Source: Megaustenia siamemsis (taxonomy: Eukaryota; Mollusca; Gastropoda; Stylommatophora; Ariophantidae). From it: a stretch of DNA of 64,000 nt. The first letter of the stretch is position 1. The number at the start of each line of letters is the position of its first letter. Shown in pieces: positions 1 to 10,679 of this stretch. The translations under genes were made by a program, and so were the position numbers. The notes beneath the pieces are model-generated. The model was not told the origin of the DNA. It worked only from the letters and a program-made list of their open reading frames with translations, and made no database searches. The stretch spans positions 25,439,602 through 25,503,601 of the forward strand of contig JAVIAB010000049.1 of the NCBI GenBank assembly GCA_032433765.1, in the 5' to 3' direction.

Positions 1-1147
1 GGAGACTCTTTATACAGTAGGAGGTAATCTGATAATCAGAAGAGAACCCCCGTAGAGCAATTATTTCGGCCCTTTAGCATCTTGACATTCTAAAGGTGGT
101 GACTCCCAGTCGTCGACCTCTCCTGAACTTGAACTCTAAAGCTTACGATATGTTGTGCACAAAATAACTACACTTAAATTACACAACACTTCTGGTCGAA
201 GCTATGGTCTACACCCTTTCCTATACTACGTGTCTTAACTTTAACACGGTACATTGATGTCCTCTTTGCGGTGACAGCAGTCTCATATCGTTTATATTTG
301 GGACGTCCTTTATATATACACTCGCGAACAATCTGCTTTTTTCATGGCGTAATTCGGGGACGATGGAGTGGACTGGTAACTTATAATAGGTGATAAAGAT
401 AGGCCGGGTTGGGAAATGTACTCCTTTGAACTATCAGTACAGGAAACGTCGAGTGTGGCTCACCCACGAACGATGGTGTAATTTCTTATCGTCCGAGCCT
501 CGATACTCCAATATAAAACTGTCGCTATTCTATTGACTTTCGTGGAGTGGTCGATGTGTACATTAGTCGCCAAGTCGGCTGAACATCAGATTATTTTGAG
601 ATTGTCTCGGTTTCGCCTGAGCCAGTATGATGCTCTTTCGGCTGACTCAGAAATAGCCTTCATTGCTCTTGTTCGTATCCCCCTCCCATTAATTCCTAGC
701 CACGTTTGTTATCATATAATTATATCACAATTAGTGAGAGCAGTAATTTACGTAGCGTCTGTCCATTTCTTTATGCTTACACGATATGTCTCGGTTTCGC
801 TTATAAAATAAGAAAAGAGAAAAAAAAAAACCCATTGTCCCGGTTTCAGTCTCCTGATTATATCAACCCTAAACTGAGGAGACAAAAAAATCTCAAGAGA
901 TAGCATCCCCCCTCCCCCCCTCCCTAGATAGATACACGACTCATTACCAACGACCGCTTGCCAGACCTGACAAAGATCAACGGTCGGTAATTAGTGGCCA
1001 TCGCGTGATCGCGCTGCATAATGTTTATGACAAATATATTTATAGCATTCTACATGGAGCGAATAATTGTATAAACACTGTATTTGTTATTGTTGTAGAA
1101 AGATAAACAACAGGCACTGGCAGCACTTGTTTATGTAGTCACAGTGA
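1..1147. other. no recognisable gene
   Basis: No reading frame here resembles a known protein and the longest frames (under 100 codons) lack recognisable motifs. A C-rich run sits near 907-925. I see no tandem repeat, LINE or SINE signature. It may be unique intergenic DNA or an old, unrecognisable repeat. Confidence 0.4.
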
Positions 1148-1153
1148 GATATC

Positions 1154-1166
1154 TATAATATAAAAG
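1154..1166 (+). promoter_or_regulatory. TATA-box-like promoter candidate
   Basis: TATAATATAAAAG is followed about 15 bases later by an initiator-like TCAACACAG, then a leader and the ATG at 1256. The spacing suits an RNA polymerase II core promoter of a host gene or of an LTR. In AT-rich DNA this may be chance. Confidence 0.2.
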
Positions 1167-1255
1167 AAGCAATCAACACAGAAACTAAATTTGTTTCGTT
1201 GCCATCGACATTAGTTTTTATTTAACCGCAGAAAATAATATTTTTATCAAAGAAA

Positions 1256-1345
1256 ATGGCGACAGCTGCAGCCGTCCAGTTTGTTGTTGATCGCTTTATT
1301 CCATTCTTTAACTTATTAAGTGATGTGTTTTCGTATGTGCATTAA
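1256..1345 (+). CDS. short ORF or possible first exon, unknown product
   Basis: A 29-codon frame begins MATAAAVQFVVDRF and has mixed hydrophobic and charged residues. It lies about 90 bases after the TATA-like element. Inside its end, TTTTC is followed by GTATGT, a good splice donor, so it could be a first coding exon. I do not recognise the peptide and no second exon was found. An LTR leader is an alternative. Confidence 0.12.
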   Translation: MATAAAVQFVVDRFIPFFNLLSDVFSYVH

Positions 1346-2340
1346 CGGACAAACATTTTATTAAAGTAAGGGTAAGTTGGCAGATTACAAAAAAATTACC
1401 AGAAACAGTGAGAAGAGGGAATATAAGTGGTGGGAACTCTCCAACTGTAACCTTGTCATGGCTTCAGTTTGTTGTCCTCCTACAGTCCTACAGTTTTGTG
1501 GTTTAGGTCTCAGTCGCTTTTGGACCTTCTCAATTTTTGTACATATTTTTGCGATCTAATAAATAAATATTGACAGTTTGCTAGCCAAACATTCTACGTT
1601 GTCATTAAACATGCGAGTAATTGATTAAATGTAAATAAGTCTGCTTGTAAAGTTTAAGTTTAGTCAAGTGTGTAAAACTCAACTGTGTAAGTGTAGAACT
1701 AGAACTGTACAGTGTAAGTGTAAGAGTGTACAGTGTGAGTGTACTGTAGATAACTTCAGTAAGTCAGTGTGACTGTGTAGTATGTAGTCTAGTCTCTCTC
1801 TCTCTAGTTCTAGTAAAAGTTAGCACTGTGTAATTAAGTAATTAGTATAAATCATGTAAGCAGTGTACTGAGTGTATAACTAACTTATAACTAGAGTAGT
1901 GTAGGGGAGATCATATATTGGAATGGATATTATTATTATATTGTATTAATATATGAAATAGCTTGTAGCAGTAGTAATTAAACAACATTATATTATATCA
2001 TAATGAATGTATAGACTCAAATGAGTCAACTCAATATAATAGTCAATTACTAGTCACTCAGTTGAGTCAGTCAATGAAAAAGAATAATAAGGTATAAATT
2101 CAATGAATCGGTGGTAAAACAATTTTCTAATAAATACTTTCTTTAATTTAAAATATGATAGTATTAAATAGTGCATGAAAATATCAAACCCACTATTATA
2201 ATTATTTATAGAATTTCCGACATTCCATCTCATTACATTAATGCTGCTCAATGGTTGAAAAAGTGAATAATTGATCCTATAATAATATATATTGATATGC
2301 ATACATTTAAAAAAAAAAAATATATTATCTTCTTCTGTGA
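1346..2340. other. AT-rich stretch without recognised gene
   Basis: Contains a poly(A)-signal-like AATAAATAAA near 1558, a degenerate GTGTA/AGTGTAAGTG-rich stretch at about 1660-1870, and AT-rich low-complexity DNA to 2340. No protein similarity was recognised on either strand. Confidence 0.4.
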
Positions 2341-3244
2341 GAGTATAGCTTCAACAAACACTTTCAACTCCCTGTGGAACATAGGCCTTCAACAAACACT
2401 TTCAACTCCCTGTGGAACATAGGCCTTCAACAAACACTTTCAACTCCCTGTGGAACTAGGTCTTCAACTAACACTTTCATCTCCCTGTGGAGCATAGGTC
2501 TTCAACAAACCCTTTCATCTCCCTGTGGAGCATAGGTCTTCAACAAACACTTTCATCTCCCTGTGGATCATAGGTCTTCAACAAACACTTTCAACTCCCT
2601 GTGGAGCATAGGTCTTCAACAAACACTTTCAGCTGCCTGTGGAACATAGGTCTTCAACAAACACTTTCAGCTCCCTGTGGAATATAGGCCATCAACAAAC
2701 ACTTTCGATTCCCTGTGGATATAGGTCTTCAACAAACACTTTCAGCTCCCTGTGGAACATAGATCTTCAACAAACACTTTCAACTCCCTATGGAACATAG
2801 GCCTTCAACAAACACTTTCAACTCCCTGTGGAGCATAGGTCTTCAACAAACACTTTCAACTCCCTGTGGAGCATAGGTCTTCTTCAACAAACACTTTCAA
2901 CTCCCTGTGGACCGTAGGTCTTCAGCAAACACTTTCAACTCCCTGTGGAGCATAGGTCTTCAACAAACACTTTCATCTCCCTGTGGAACATAGGCCTTCA
3001 ACAAACACTTTCAACCCCTGTGGAGCATAGGTCTACAACAAACACTTTCAACTCCCTGTGGAACATAGGTCTTCAACAAACACTTTCAACTCCCTGTGGA
3101 ACATAGGCTTCAACAAACGCTTTCAATTCCTCATGGAGCATAAGTCTTCAACAAACACTTTCAACTCTCCATGGAGCATAGGTCTTCAACAAACACTTTC
3201 AACTCCCCGTGGAGCATAGGTCTTCAACAAACACTTTCAACTCC

Positions 3245-3428
3245 CTGTTGAACTTCTATCTATCTTTTGTCCTTTCGAGCCGAAGACGGCACATAGGGCA
3301 GAACCACAATCTTCAAAACAGAAAAACCTTGCGTGCCAAAATGGCACATATTGCAGAGATCGCTGCTTCTAAAATCTATTGCTCTGTTTCCATAACAACA
3401 CTTTTAGTATGACAGCTTGTGACGTCAG
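3245..3428 (-). repeat. dispersed ~175-bp module, copy 1 inside the minisatellite
   Basis: Starts TCTATCTATC..CCTTTCGAGCCG and ends near ACAGCTTGTGACGTCAG. The same module recurs at 3610-3786 and 56785-56955. Its first 50 bases resemble the 3' tail of the GATA-tailed LINE at 63121 and 33756, suggesting a non-autonomous element mobilised by that LINE. It carries no coding capacity. Confidence 0.7.
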
Positions 3429-3609
3429 GTCTTCAACAAACACTTTCAACTCCCTGTGGAACATAGGTCTTCAACAAACACTTTCAATTCCCTGTGGAGC
3501 ATAGGTCTTCAACAAACACTTTCAACTCCCTGTGGAGCATAGGTCTTCAACAAACACTTTCCAACTCCCCGTGGAGCATAGGTCTTCAACAACACTTTCA
3601 ACTCCCTGT

Positions 3610-3786
3610 GGAACTTCTATCTATCTATTGTCCTTTCGAGCCGAAGACGGCACATAGGGCAGAACCACAATCTCAAAAACAGAAACCTTGCGTGCCAAAA
3701 TGGCACATATTGCAGAGATCGCTGCTTCTAAAATCTATTGCTCTGTTTCCATAACAACACTTTTAGTATGACAGCTTGTGACGTCA
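3610..3786 (-). repeat. dispersed ~175-bp module, copy 2 inside the minisatellite
   Basis: Nearly identical to the module at 3245-3428 and flanked by the same 38-bp units. The pair therefore looks like a higher-order duplication of array plus module rather than two insertions. A more diverged copy lies at 56785-56955. Confidence 0.7.
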
Positions 3787-4019
3787 GTCTTCAACAAACA
3801 CTTTCAACTCCCTGTGGAACATAGGTCTTCAACAAACACTTTCAACTCCCTGTGGGAACATAGACCTTCAACAAACACTTTAAACTCCCTGTGGCATAGA
3901 CCTTCACAAACACTTTCATCAACTCCCTGTGGAACATAGACCTTCAACAAACACTTTTCAACTGCCTGTGGAACATAGACCTTCAACAACACTTTCAACT
4001 CCCTGTGGAACATAGGTCT

Positions 4020-4560
4020 TTAACAAACACTTTCCAACCCATTCTCTTTCTTGCCATACCTTTACAATCATCCACTGTCTTCCCCATCAACTTCATCTCT
4101 GCTTCCACCAGTCTTCTCCAAGAATATTGTTTTTTGGTGGTCTTCCTGTTTCTCTTTTCCTTTGGAATTCAAAAAAAAGGTCTGTTGTGTAATACTCTCA
4201 TTTGACTTCCGCAGTGTGTATGTCCTATCCAGTACCATCGTCCTTGCTGTATCTCCTTATGGACTGTATTTCATTTGACTGTTTACTTTCCCATAATTCT
4301 ATGTTAGTGATTTTGTCCTGCCATTTCCATCCTTTTATCCTAGATAAGCATTCATAAATGAAAGTCTGTATCTTCATGATTGTCATTTTAGTTCTCCATG
4401 TTTCACAGCCATATAATAAGACTGACTTAACATTGGAGTTGAAAATCTTATTTTTGTATTTAAACTTTCTTTTGATTTCCATATTGTTTTCCCAGTACAA
4501 CAAATGCTCCTCTTGCTTTTGATATTCTTATTTTGGTATCATACTCTGTTCCTCCCTCTT
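4020..4560 (-). mobile_element. LINE fragment, C-terminal RT region (family A)
   Basis: The - strand frame includes SVLLYGCETWR and RIKGWKWQDKITN, then a degraded RRRWxWIGHTLRK-like stretch. This C-terminal block follows the RT domain in many invertebrate LINEs. Several frameshifts are present. It is a 5'-truncated, inactive copy whose 3' end merges with the 38-bp minisatellite. Confidence 0.8.
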
Positions 4561-4654
4561 TGTCTACATTAACTGCCCAAATATATCATTATATGTAAGA
4601 TTATACGTCTAGTGTATGTTATGTAATTTTACAATTAAGTGTAGTACTTTTTAC

Positions 4655-4770
4655 TATTGTATTATATTGTATTGAAAACTGCTAGAATAAAATTTAGATA
4701 AGAGGAGTATCTTGGTCTACACCTTATGGGCCGGCTATGGCTCGAAAAGGTCAATAGATAGATAGATAGA
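4655..4770 (+). mobile_element. LINE 3' end with GATA tail (family B)
   Basis: Contains AAAACTGCTAGAATAAAATT, TATGGGCCGGCTATGGCTCG and a tail of ATAGATAGATAGATAG. The same 3' UTR occurs at 10560, 46600 and, inverted, at 18900, 33760 and 63125. It is a strongly 5'-truncated copy. Confidence 0.75.
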
Positions 4771-4800
4771 TTATATTGTAAGTTTACTGTAAATTGTATT

Positions 4801-4811
4801 ATCTCTCTCTC

Positions 4812-4877
<66 letters not shown>
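4801..4877. repeat. (CT)n microsatellite, probably a LINE 3' tail
   Basis: An almost pure CT run lies directly before the - strand LINE that starts GTGATCAAGACTCAATCAGA. The same LINE 3' end is preceded by a shorter CT run at 26262-26277. On the LINE strand this reads as a (GA)n 3' tail. Confidence 0.85.
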
Positions 4878-4879
<2 letters not shown>

Positions 4880-5395
4880 ATCAAGACTCAATCAGAGTAG
4901 GATTCCAGACTCTCTCATGAAGTCAGCTGTCTGTTTAAGCGAATCGATTGCCCCATATAGTTTTTCTTCCAGGGAAGTAGGCGTGGACCACATTGCTCTT
5001 CTCAGGTCTGTGTATGGGGGGGGCAATCCTGTAGAACATGTTTTGTAGTCATATTGTCCAGTGTACAGTGGCATAGGCTGGTTTGTACCTATTTTGAATT
5101 TGGTGAACATGTGATTTCTCATTCTATTGTGGCCAGTGCGTAGGCGAAGTATGATGACCTAATCCCTCCTTGATAGTTGGTGGTATCCGTCACTCTTGTT
5201 ATGCTTTGGATGTTCTCGTTTCCATTTTTCATGGAACTGACCTTTGAGGATGGATTTGGCTTCATCATAACTGAGCGGATGGTTCTCTTGTGGTAATCTC
5301 CCTCCCTCTTTAGCTAATTTGTCTGCGCGTTCGTTTCCCGTGTGTATTACAGTGTGATGGTATCCACTGAATGACTACAACTCAAATTGTATTAT
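4878..5395 (-). mobile_element. LINE fragment, RNase H to C-terminus (I/Jockey-like)
   Basis: On the - strand one sees, in broken frames, a GNERADKLAKEGG-like RNase H end, a cysteine/histidine segment (CHCTLDNMTTKHVLQDC) and a C-terminus KLYGAIDSLKQTADFMRESG. This matches the order RNase H then zinc-binding tail seen at 26820-27265. The copy is 5'-truncated and frameshifted. Confidence 0.75.
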
Positions 5396-6100
5396 AATCA
5401 TCATCATTGAGAGCAGTCTTCGCATCAAAGGTGGCTACCATTGAGCCCAATTCCACTCTGATTATATTATTGTCGATCGTATTATATATAATGTAATATA
5501 ACAATTATACTTAATATTTTTTATATTAATTTTATAATATTATAAATAAACTTTTTTAATATTACAAATTTAATTGGTAAAGGTCTAGTTTAGTGTCCCA
5601 AATTATTTCTGCTTAACAAGTAATTTCCTTCACTGACCGGACATACTTGAGTTATCAATTTTATCAACCATTAAATTGTCAATTTACATTTATTTATTTT
5701 TATGTTCATTTGTGTCTTTTAACTTAAAATGAATTAAGCATATTAAATAATAAAATTAAGTTACATTTTAGATGCCTTGTACTTTGTACAAGGATGTTTT
5801 TACAAGTTAATTTTTGTTCCATTTATCTATGATTTAATTTATCTAACGAATTAAGGTTCTTTACTTAGTCTCACTGTCATCATCCTCAGCCTGACTCTTC
5901 TGGCTTCACAGTTGTTGTCGCCTTATTTAAAGTGGCTACTTAACTCTTTCCGAACTTTGGCTGGACTTTAAGTATTCATAGGTTTGGACCAGATTAATTT
6001 TTCAACTTAGACAAAATTCCACCATGTCTTTTTCATTTTACAATTTCATGCAATAACATAATTAAATGTTGTACATGTTATACATCACCGGAAAGGAAAA
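5396..6100. other. AT-rich stretch without recognised gene
   Basis: Low-complexity TA-rich DNA with no protein-like frame on either strand. An ATCATCATCATTGAGAGC segment near 5397-5450 resembles the GATGAT-type 3' tail of other LINEs here, read on the - strand. Confidence 0.35.
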
Positions 6101-6104
6101 TGGT

Positions 6105-6925
6105 TGAAGAAAATTAAATAGCATATTTTAAAGATATCTGAAGAACAAAAATGACACAGTCTTAATAGCAGAGACAGTGAACGAACTACAAGAAATGATA
6201 ACATAATAGTAAAAGAAAGCAACAAGAAAGGTCCCCAGTCTGAATTGTAAGAAACACAAGTAATGGTTATATCGAAGAAACAATCATCACCATCATGCAG
6301 CATAAAAATAATTGAGACAAATCTGAAACAAGTGCAACAATTCAAATACTTGGGCACAATAATAACATCAGATGGGATGCACCACAGAAATAAAAGCAGA
6401 ATAGCTCCAGCCAAAATAGCATTTCAGAAAATGAAAAATATCTTATGCAACAAATCTATGTCAATAAAAAATGAGAAAGAGAGTTCATCATTGCTATATA
6501 GAACCAATTCTGACCCATGGAAGCGAATCATGGACAGTAGACAAACAAATGAAAAGACGATTAGAGGCCACAGAGATGGGATTTCTCAGAAGAATGTTGA
6601 AAGTTCCCTGGACAGCTAAAAAGACCAATGAGGAAGTTCTCAGAGAGGCCAACACAAAAAGGGAGCTCTTAAAAAACATCAGAAAGAAACAATCAACATT
6701 TTTCGGGCACATCATGAGAAGAGGAAAGTTGGAATACTTGGTTACAATTGCAAAATAAAAGGAAAGAGAGATCGCAGAAGACAAAGAGAGAAATACTGGA
6801 TAGCTTGGTGTCATGGTATAGAAAACAGTCAACAGACTGATACGATGCACTGTAGATAGAAGATTGTGGTGGGACATGATCACCTACGCCAACTGGTATG
6901 GCACATGATGATGAAGAAAAAAAAA
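6105..6925 (+). mobile_element. LINE fragment, RT C-terminal half (family E)
   Basis: Successive frames give DTVLIAETVNEL (just after the RT catalytic box), KQVQQFKYLGTIITSDG, a HGSESWTVDKQMKRRLEATEMGFLRRML block, and STFFGHIMRRGKLEYLVT. The element ends with GATGATGAAG. The order is that of RTE-like LINE ORF2 downstream of the RT core. At least three frameshifts make it a pseudogene, and it is 5'-truncated just after the YADD motif. Confidence 0.85.
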
Positions 6926-7610
6926 TGTTATTTATTATAAATAGTATAAAATATTCAAAGGCAGATCATTTTCACCTCAAAATATCATATTTCAAGTACC
7001 TCTATTTTTCCCTGACTAGAAGCGTAACCATTCCCTGACTAGAAGCATGTTACTATTCATTCTTCTCGAAATTGTACACAAACTAATCCAAAGTTTTTCA
7101 AAATACACTTTATTTGATGCATTGATGTTCACAGATAATGAAAGTATGCACTAGAAATAGTTGTGGTTTTGTGTGGCCAGTATTTGTCAGAAATAATCAC
7201 ACAATTACATAGAATAGTCTACCACTACATCTAATAACAAAGAAAATACCATGTGGTAAGGAGGAAGTAATTATAAAGTTTCTTCTAGATATTGTATACA
7301 AGTATTGGTGATATATTTATACAGAATCGTTACTTTATTTTAAAATATTCAACCTTACTCGGTCTGAGCCAATGTGCCGGTTTTTGGTCCCGTAGTATCT
7401 TCGTAATAGAGCAGATGTGTCGGTAGTGGTCCGGAAAAAGTTAAACTAAGTAAACTGTTAAAAAGTTTAGTGTACTAGTCATCAAGTTACAAATTAGCGC
7501 AGTTTTTTGCAATTATTATTATTTATTATTCAATGAAATTTGATATTATATTGAGTTAATTATTGATTATTGTTTCTCAACTTTCTTTGTGTACTGTTAT
7601 TACTTTATTT
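6926..7610. other. AT-rich intergenic stretch
   Basis: No coding potential or repeat family recognised. A short direct duplication of CCCTGACTAGAAGC occurs near 7010-7045. Confidence 0.35.
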
Positions 7611-7611
7611 T

Positions 7612-8060
7612 TACATCATCATCATCAAGTACCATGCCTGCTGCCGTAGGTGATCATGTCACTCCCACAACGTTTGATCTTAACAGCGTTATTTATCATT
7701 TCTTTTGTTGACTTTCTGCCAAGCCATTTTCTTAAGCTGTCTGGTATCTTTTCTCTTTGCTTCCTTCGTCCCTCAATTTTCCCAGTTGTCACAATATATT
7801 CCAGCTATTCCTTCTCATTACAAGGCCAAAAAATGATGATATTTTCTTCCTAAAATTGGTATATTGCTTTCACCTCTTTCAGAACGTTTTCATTACTCTT
7901 CTTAGCTGTCCATGGTTTTCTCTTCTGTAAAACCACATTTCTACAGCCTCCAGTTATTTTCTTGTCTTTTGTTCTTATTTCCTATGATTCACATCCATAT
8001 GTTAAGACTGGCTCTACATAACATTTAAGAACTCTTTATTTTTATATTTATCTTATATTT
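7612..8060 (-). mobile_element. LINE 3' end (family E)
   Basis: Begins on the + strand with the ATCATCATCAAGTACCATGC tail of family E and contains the reverse complement of its FGHxMRR and LRRML blocks in broken frames. It is 5'-truncated and inactive. Confidence 0.75.
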
Positions 8061-8620
8061 TTTTAATTACTTACTTAAACTTAATAATGCATTTCAGTAT
8101 TTCAACTTATTTTTGATTATTGACATAGTAAAAATATATAGTTCATAACATGATTGATTGAGGTAAGAACATTAAATATTAATTATTAAGTTATGATGCC
8201 ATCGTAACTAAACATGCACCAGTCATCAATCAATGGTTATTGATTTTGTGACTGTGTAGTGAGCACAGCAGAATAATGAAGTCCATGAAAGTAATGTTTC
8301 TCAGAAGAATGATGTGTAACGATTAACATCGTGCTGGCAGAGTTGTCAGAGATATATCATATACTGATTTATTAGAGCATATATAGTTTGGTGACCGTGA
8401 GAATATTAATGGTATCTACATCTAGTTTGTCAGTATATATATATATTGTTCCTTTCACGTTGACCTAGTGTTCAACCGTTAACGATTTTACAACTTTCAT
8501 TCTCTGAGGAACAAAGTGGATAATATTAATATTTTACCTGCTTGAATTTATTTGTAGTCTATTTATTTTTAAAAAATTGTTTCTGTTTACTCTATACCTG
8601 ATTGCCAACATTTATTTTTT
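8061..8620. other. no recognised feature
   Basis: AT-rich DNA without recognisable frames. A short (TA)n run lies at 8436-8447. Confidence 0.35.
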
Positions 8621-8621
8621 G

Positions 8622-8960
8622 GGGCCGTGGTGAAAACCACCTGACTAGGCTACCGACGTTTTGACAACCTATGTTCGACTCCCACTGAAAGCAGTGTGAA
8701 TTGTACTTGTGGTTGGAAAAATATACCTCCGTGATTGACCCAGCTGCTGGCAGAAATGGGTACCAGGGTAGTACTTTGGGATGATGAAGAATGCCACCTT
8801 GCATCGTGAGTTTCGATGCTTGAAGCGACATTATTCAGAAGTCTCCAAACACTTCTGGGCAGCGACCAGCATATATGTGTGTAAACTCATGTGCTAAGAT
8901 GCCGAATCAAGTCTTGTACTTTATTTTTCCTTTACCTTTTATTTAAAAAAAAAAAAAACA
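8622..8960 (+). mobile_element. tRNA-derived SINE (family 2)
   Basis: A tRNA-like head with an internal B-box-like TGTTCGACTCCC near 8670 is followed by a body also found at 16850-17160 and 18105-18435 (CTGCTGGCAGAAATGGGTAC; GTGAGTTTCGATGCTTGAAG). An A-rich tail follows at 8945. RNA polymerase III transcription and LINE-assisted mobility are family knowledge. The copy is diverged and has no ORF of its own. Confidence 0.7.
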
Positions 8961-9079
8961 TTATGTTGGTTTTTATTTTAAAAAAAAAAAGCAAAGTAAT
9001 AAGAAAAAATAATTTATATTCATTACATTATTTGTATATTTTTTATTGCAATTATTTCAATGTAATGTAAATAATTAAA

Positions 9080-9340
9080 AGAAAGGGTCCTTCTTGCTTC
9101 CACATCATGATAGGTGTATGCTGGTGCTGGTAACCATATTTTTCTCGTGACAATGGCACATCTTGGGTGATGTGGGCGTGTTATACACCAAATTGACGTT
9201 ATTTCTCTGGAAAAATCTCTGCTCCTCATTTTTAAAGCTCTGTGAACATCACAACTGTCGGTACGTGATATTTCTGAGAGATTGAAACAAACCTTCCTAT
9301 TAGGAAGCAGATGCACTACCAAACCAGCCGCTGAAACTCA
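9080..9340 (-). mobile_element. possible tRNA-derived SINE
   Basis: The reverse complement of 9265-9340 reads like a degenerate tRNA head (GGCTGGTTTGGTAGTGCATC then GGTTTGTTTCAATC). No second copy of the body is seen in the window. The overlapping 99-codon - strand frame has no recognisable domain and I do not treat it as a gene. Confidence 0.3.
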
Positions 9341-9429
9341 TATAATATAAATGATTGCATTAAAATAAGGAAAGGCTAAATTATTATTGAATTTTACATT
9401 ATTGTGTTTTATGAACCGCAACCAGCTAT

Positions 9430-10215
9430 CTTATTGATGAAAATATTGAGTATAGCGTAGAACGAATTAAAAACAAACAAAGAAAATTAGAGAAATCACC
9501 AATCAACTTAAACAAACTCAACATCTCAGGCACAAAATACAACATGAAAATCAACATCAACAAAACAGAAGTCATGAATGTCGCCAAAAATAAACAGAAA
9601 ATCAACATAACTATAGAAGGCAGACAACTAAAACAAGTAGAGGATTCAAATACCTGGGAAGTCTAATGACAAACGATAATTCCCAAACAGCAGAGATAGA
9701 ATCAAGATGCAACAAAGCTTGTCAAATCATCGGACAGTTATCACCACTATTGTCCAACAAGGAAATAACTCTGGAGGCAAAACGAGCACTATACAATACA
9801 ATCTTCATCCCAACGTTGTGCTACCAATGCCAGACCTGGACCCTAGACGCAAGAACAATAAGAAAAATAACCTCAGACAGATGAAATGTGTTAGACGAAT
9901 GACAGGAAACAGTCTGAGAGATAAGATCAGAAATGAAGAACTGAGAAAAAAAGCTAGGAATAGCACCCGCCATAGAATATATAAGGAAACAACAGATAAA
10001 ATGGTTTGGCCATGTGACAAGGCAGAAAGACAAAACACAACACAACTGCTTTCAACAAACGTTGTGGGAACACCAGACCCAAGGGTCGACCACGTAAAAG
10101 ATGGTCGATGGAATATTAAAAGCACTAGGAAACCTCGCAGCAGAGGCGAACAGAAGAGCAAAAGATCGCAAATTATATCTCCCCTTGACGCTGAAAGGTA
10201 GATGAGGAATGAAAG
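9430..10215 (+). mobile_element. LINE fragment, RT C-terminal half (family D)
   Basis: Broken + strand frames give INKTEVMNVAKNK, CNKACQIIGQLSPLLSN, TLCYQCQTWTLDARTIRKIT, RMTGNSLRDKIRNEELRKK and a KMVWPCD/FGHVTRQ-like block, ending near a GAAGAAGAAG tail. The same blocks occur at 11020-11345, 53390-53550 and 57805-58250. Frameshifts fall mostly at homopolymers. Confidence 0.82.
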
Positions 10216-10234
10216 ATGAAGAAGAAGAAGACCA

Positions 10235-10500
10235 ATCAACTACTAATATCTTCAGTAATCAAGAAAAGATGATGGTCATATGTTGGACATGTGATGAGAA
10301 GAGATAATAACCGAATAGCAAAGAAAACTCTCAAGTTGGAAACAACAGGTAGGAGGAAAAGAGGCCAACTCAGAGAAACACTTAGAAGAACATTGATCAG
10401 AGAAGCAAAGGCAGCAGGAATCAGCTCCCTCAATGAGATTGAGATGCTTGCACAGAACAGAGACAAATGGCGAGATTATAAATAATTTTTTGAACAACTG
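10235..10500 (+). mobile_element. LINE fragment, ORF2 C-terminus (family B)
   Basis: An open frame from 10291 reads MMRRDNNRIAKKTLKLETTG, then RRTLIREAKAAGISSLNEIE and NRDKWRDYK before its stop at 10485. This is the last part of family B ORF2. The 3' UTR continues to about 10665 with a local tandem expansion. Confidence 0.8.
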
Positions 10501-10554
10501 AGACTGCTAAGAAAGAAACATTTTTTAACACAGGGAAAGAATAACACTGAGTCT

Positions 10555-10665
10555 ATGCCCTATGGGCCGGTTACGGCTCGAAAGGTTGGGCCGGTTACAG
10601 CTCAAAAGGTTGGGCCGGTTACGGCTCGAAAGGTTGGGCCGGTTACAGCTGAAAAGGTTGGTAGA
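10555..10665 (+). repeat. 24-bp repeat, about 4 copies, in a LINE 3' UTR
   Basis: The unit GGGCCGGTTACGGCTCGAAA plus GGTT is repeated four times where other family B copies have it once. It is a tandem expansion inside the terminal domain of that LINE. Confidence 0.85.
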
Positions 10666-10679
10666 TAGAAGCAGCTTTC

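Larger units (their letters stand above)
2345..4035. repeat. 38-bp minisatellite derived from a LINE 3' end
   Basis: About 35 copies of a 38-bp unit containing GGTCTTCAACAAACACTTTC and CTCCCTGTGGAGCATA. Read on the - strand the unit matches the 3' coding end of the LINE whose last residues are KVFVEDLCST, as at 60495-60560 and 34660-34700. The array runs directly into such a LINE at 4020-4560. Two copies of a separate module of about 175 bp interrupt it. Because 38 is not a multiple of 3, frames through the array are not conserved. Confidence 0.92.

Noticed and set aside
9023..9322. 99-codon - strand frame as a protein
   Set aside because: It overlaps a tRNA-like SINE candidate and shows no known motif.
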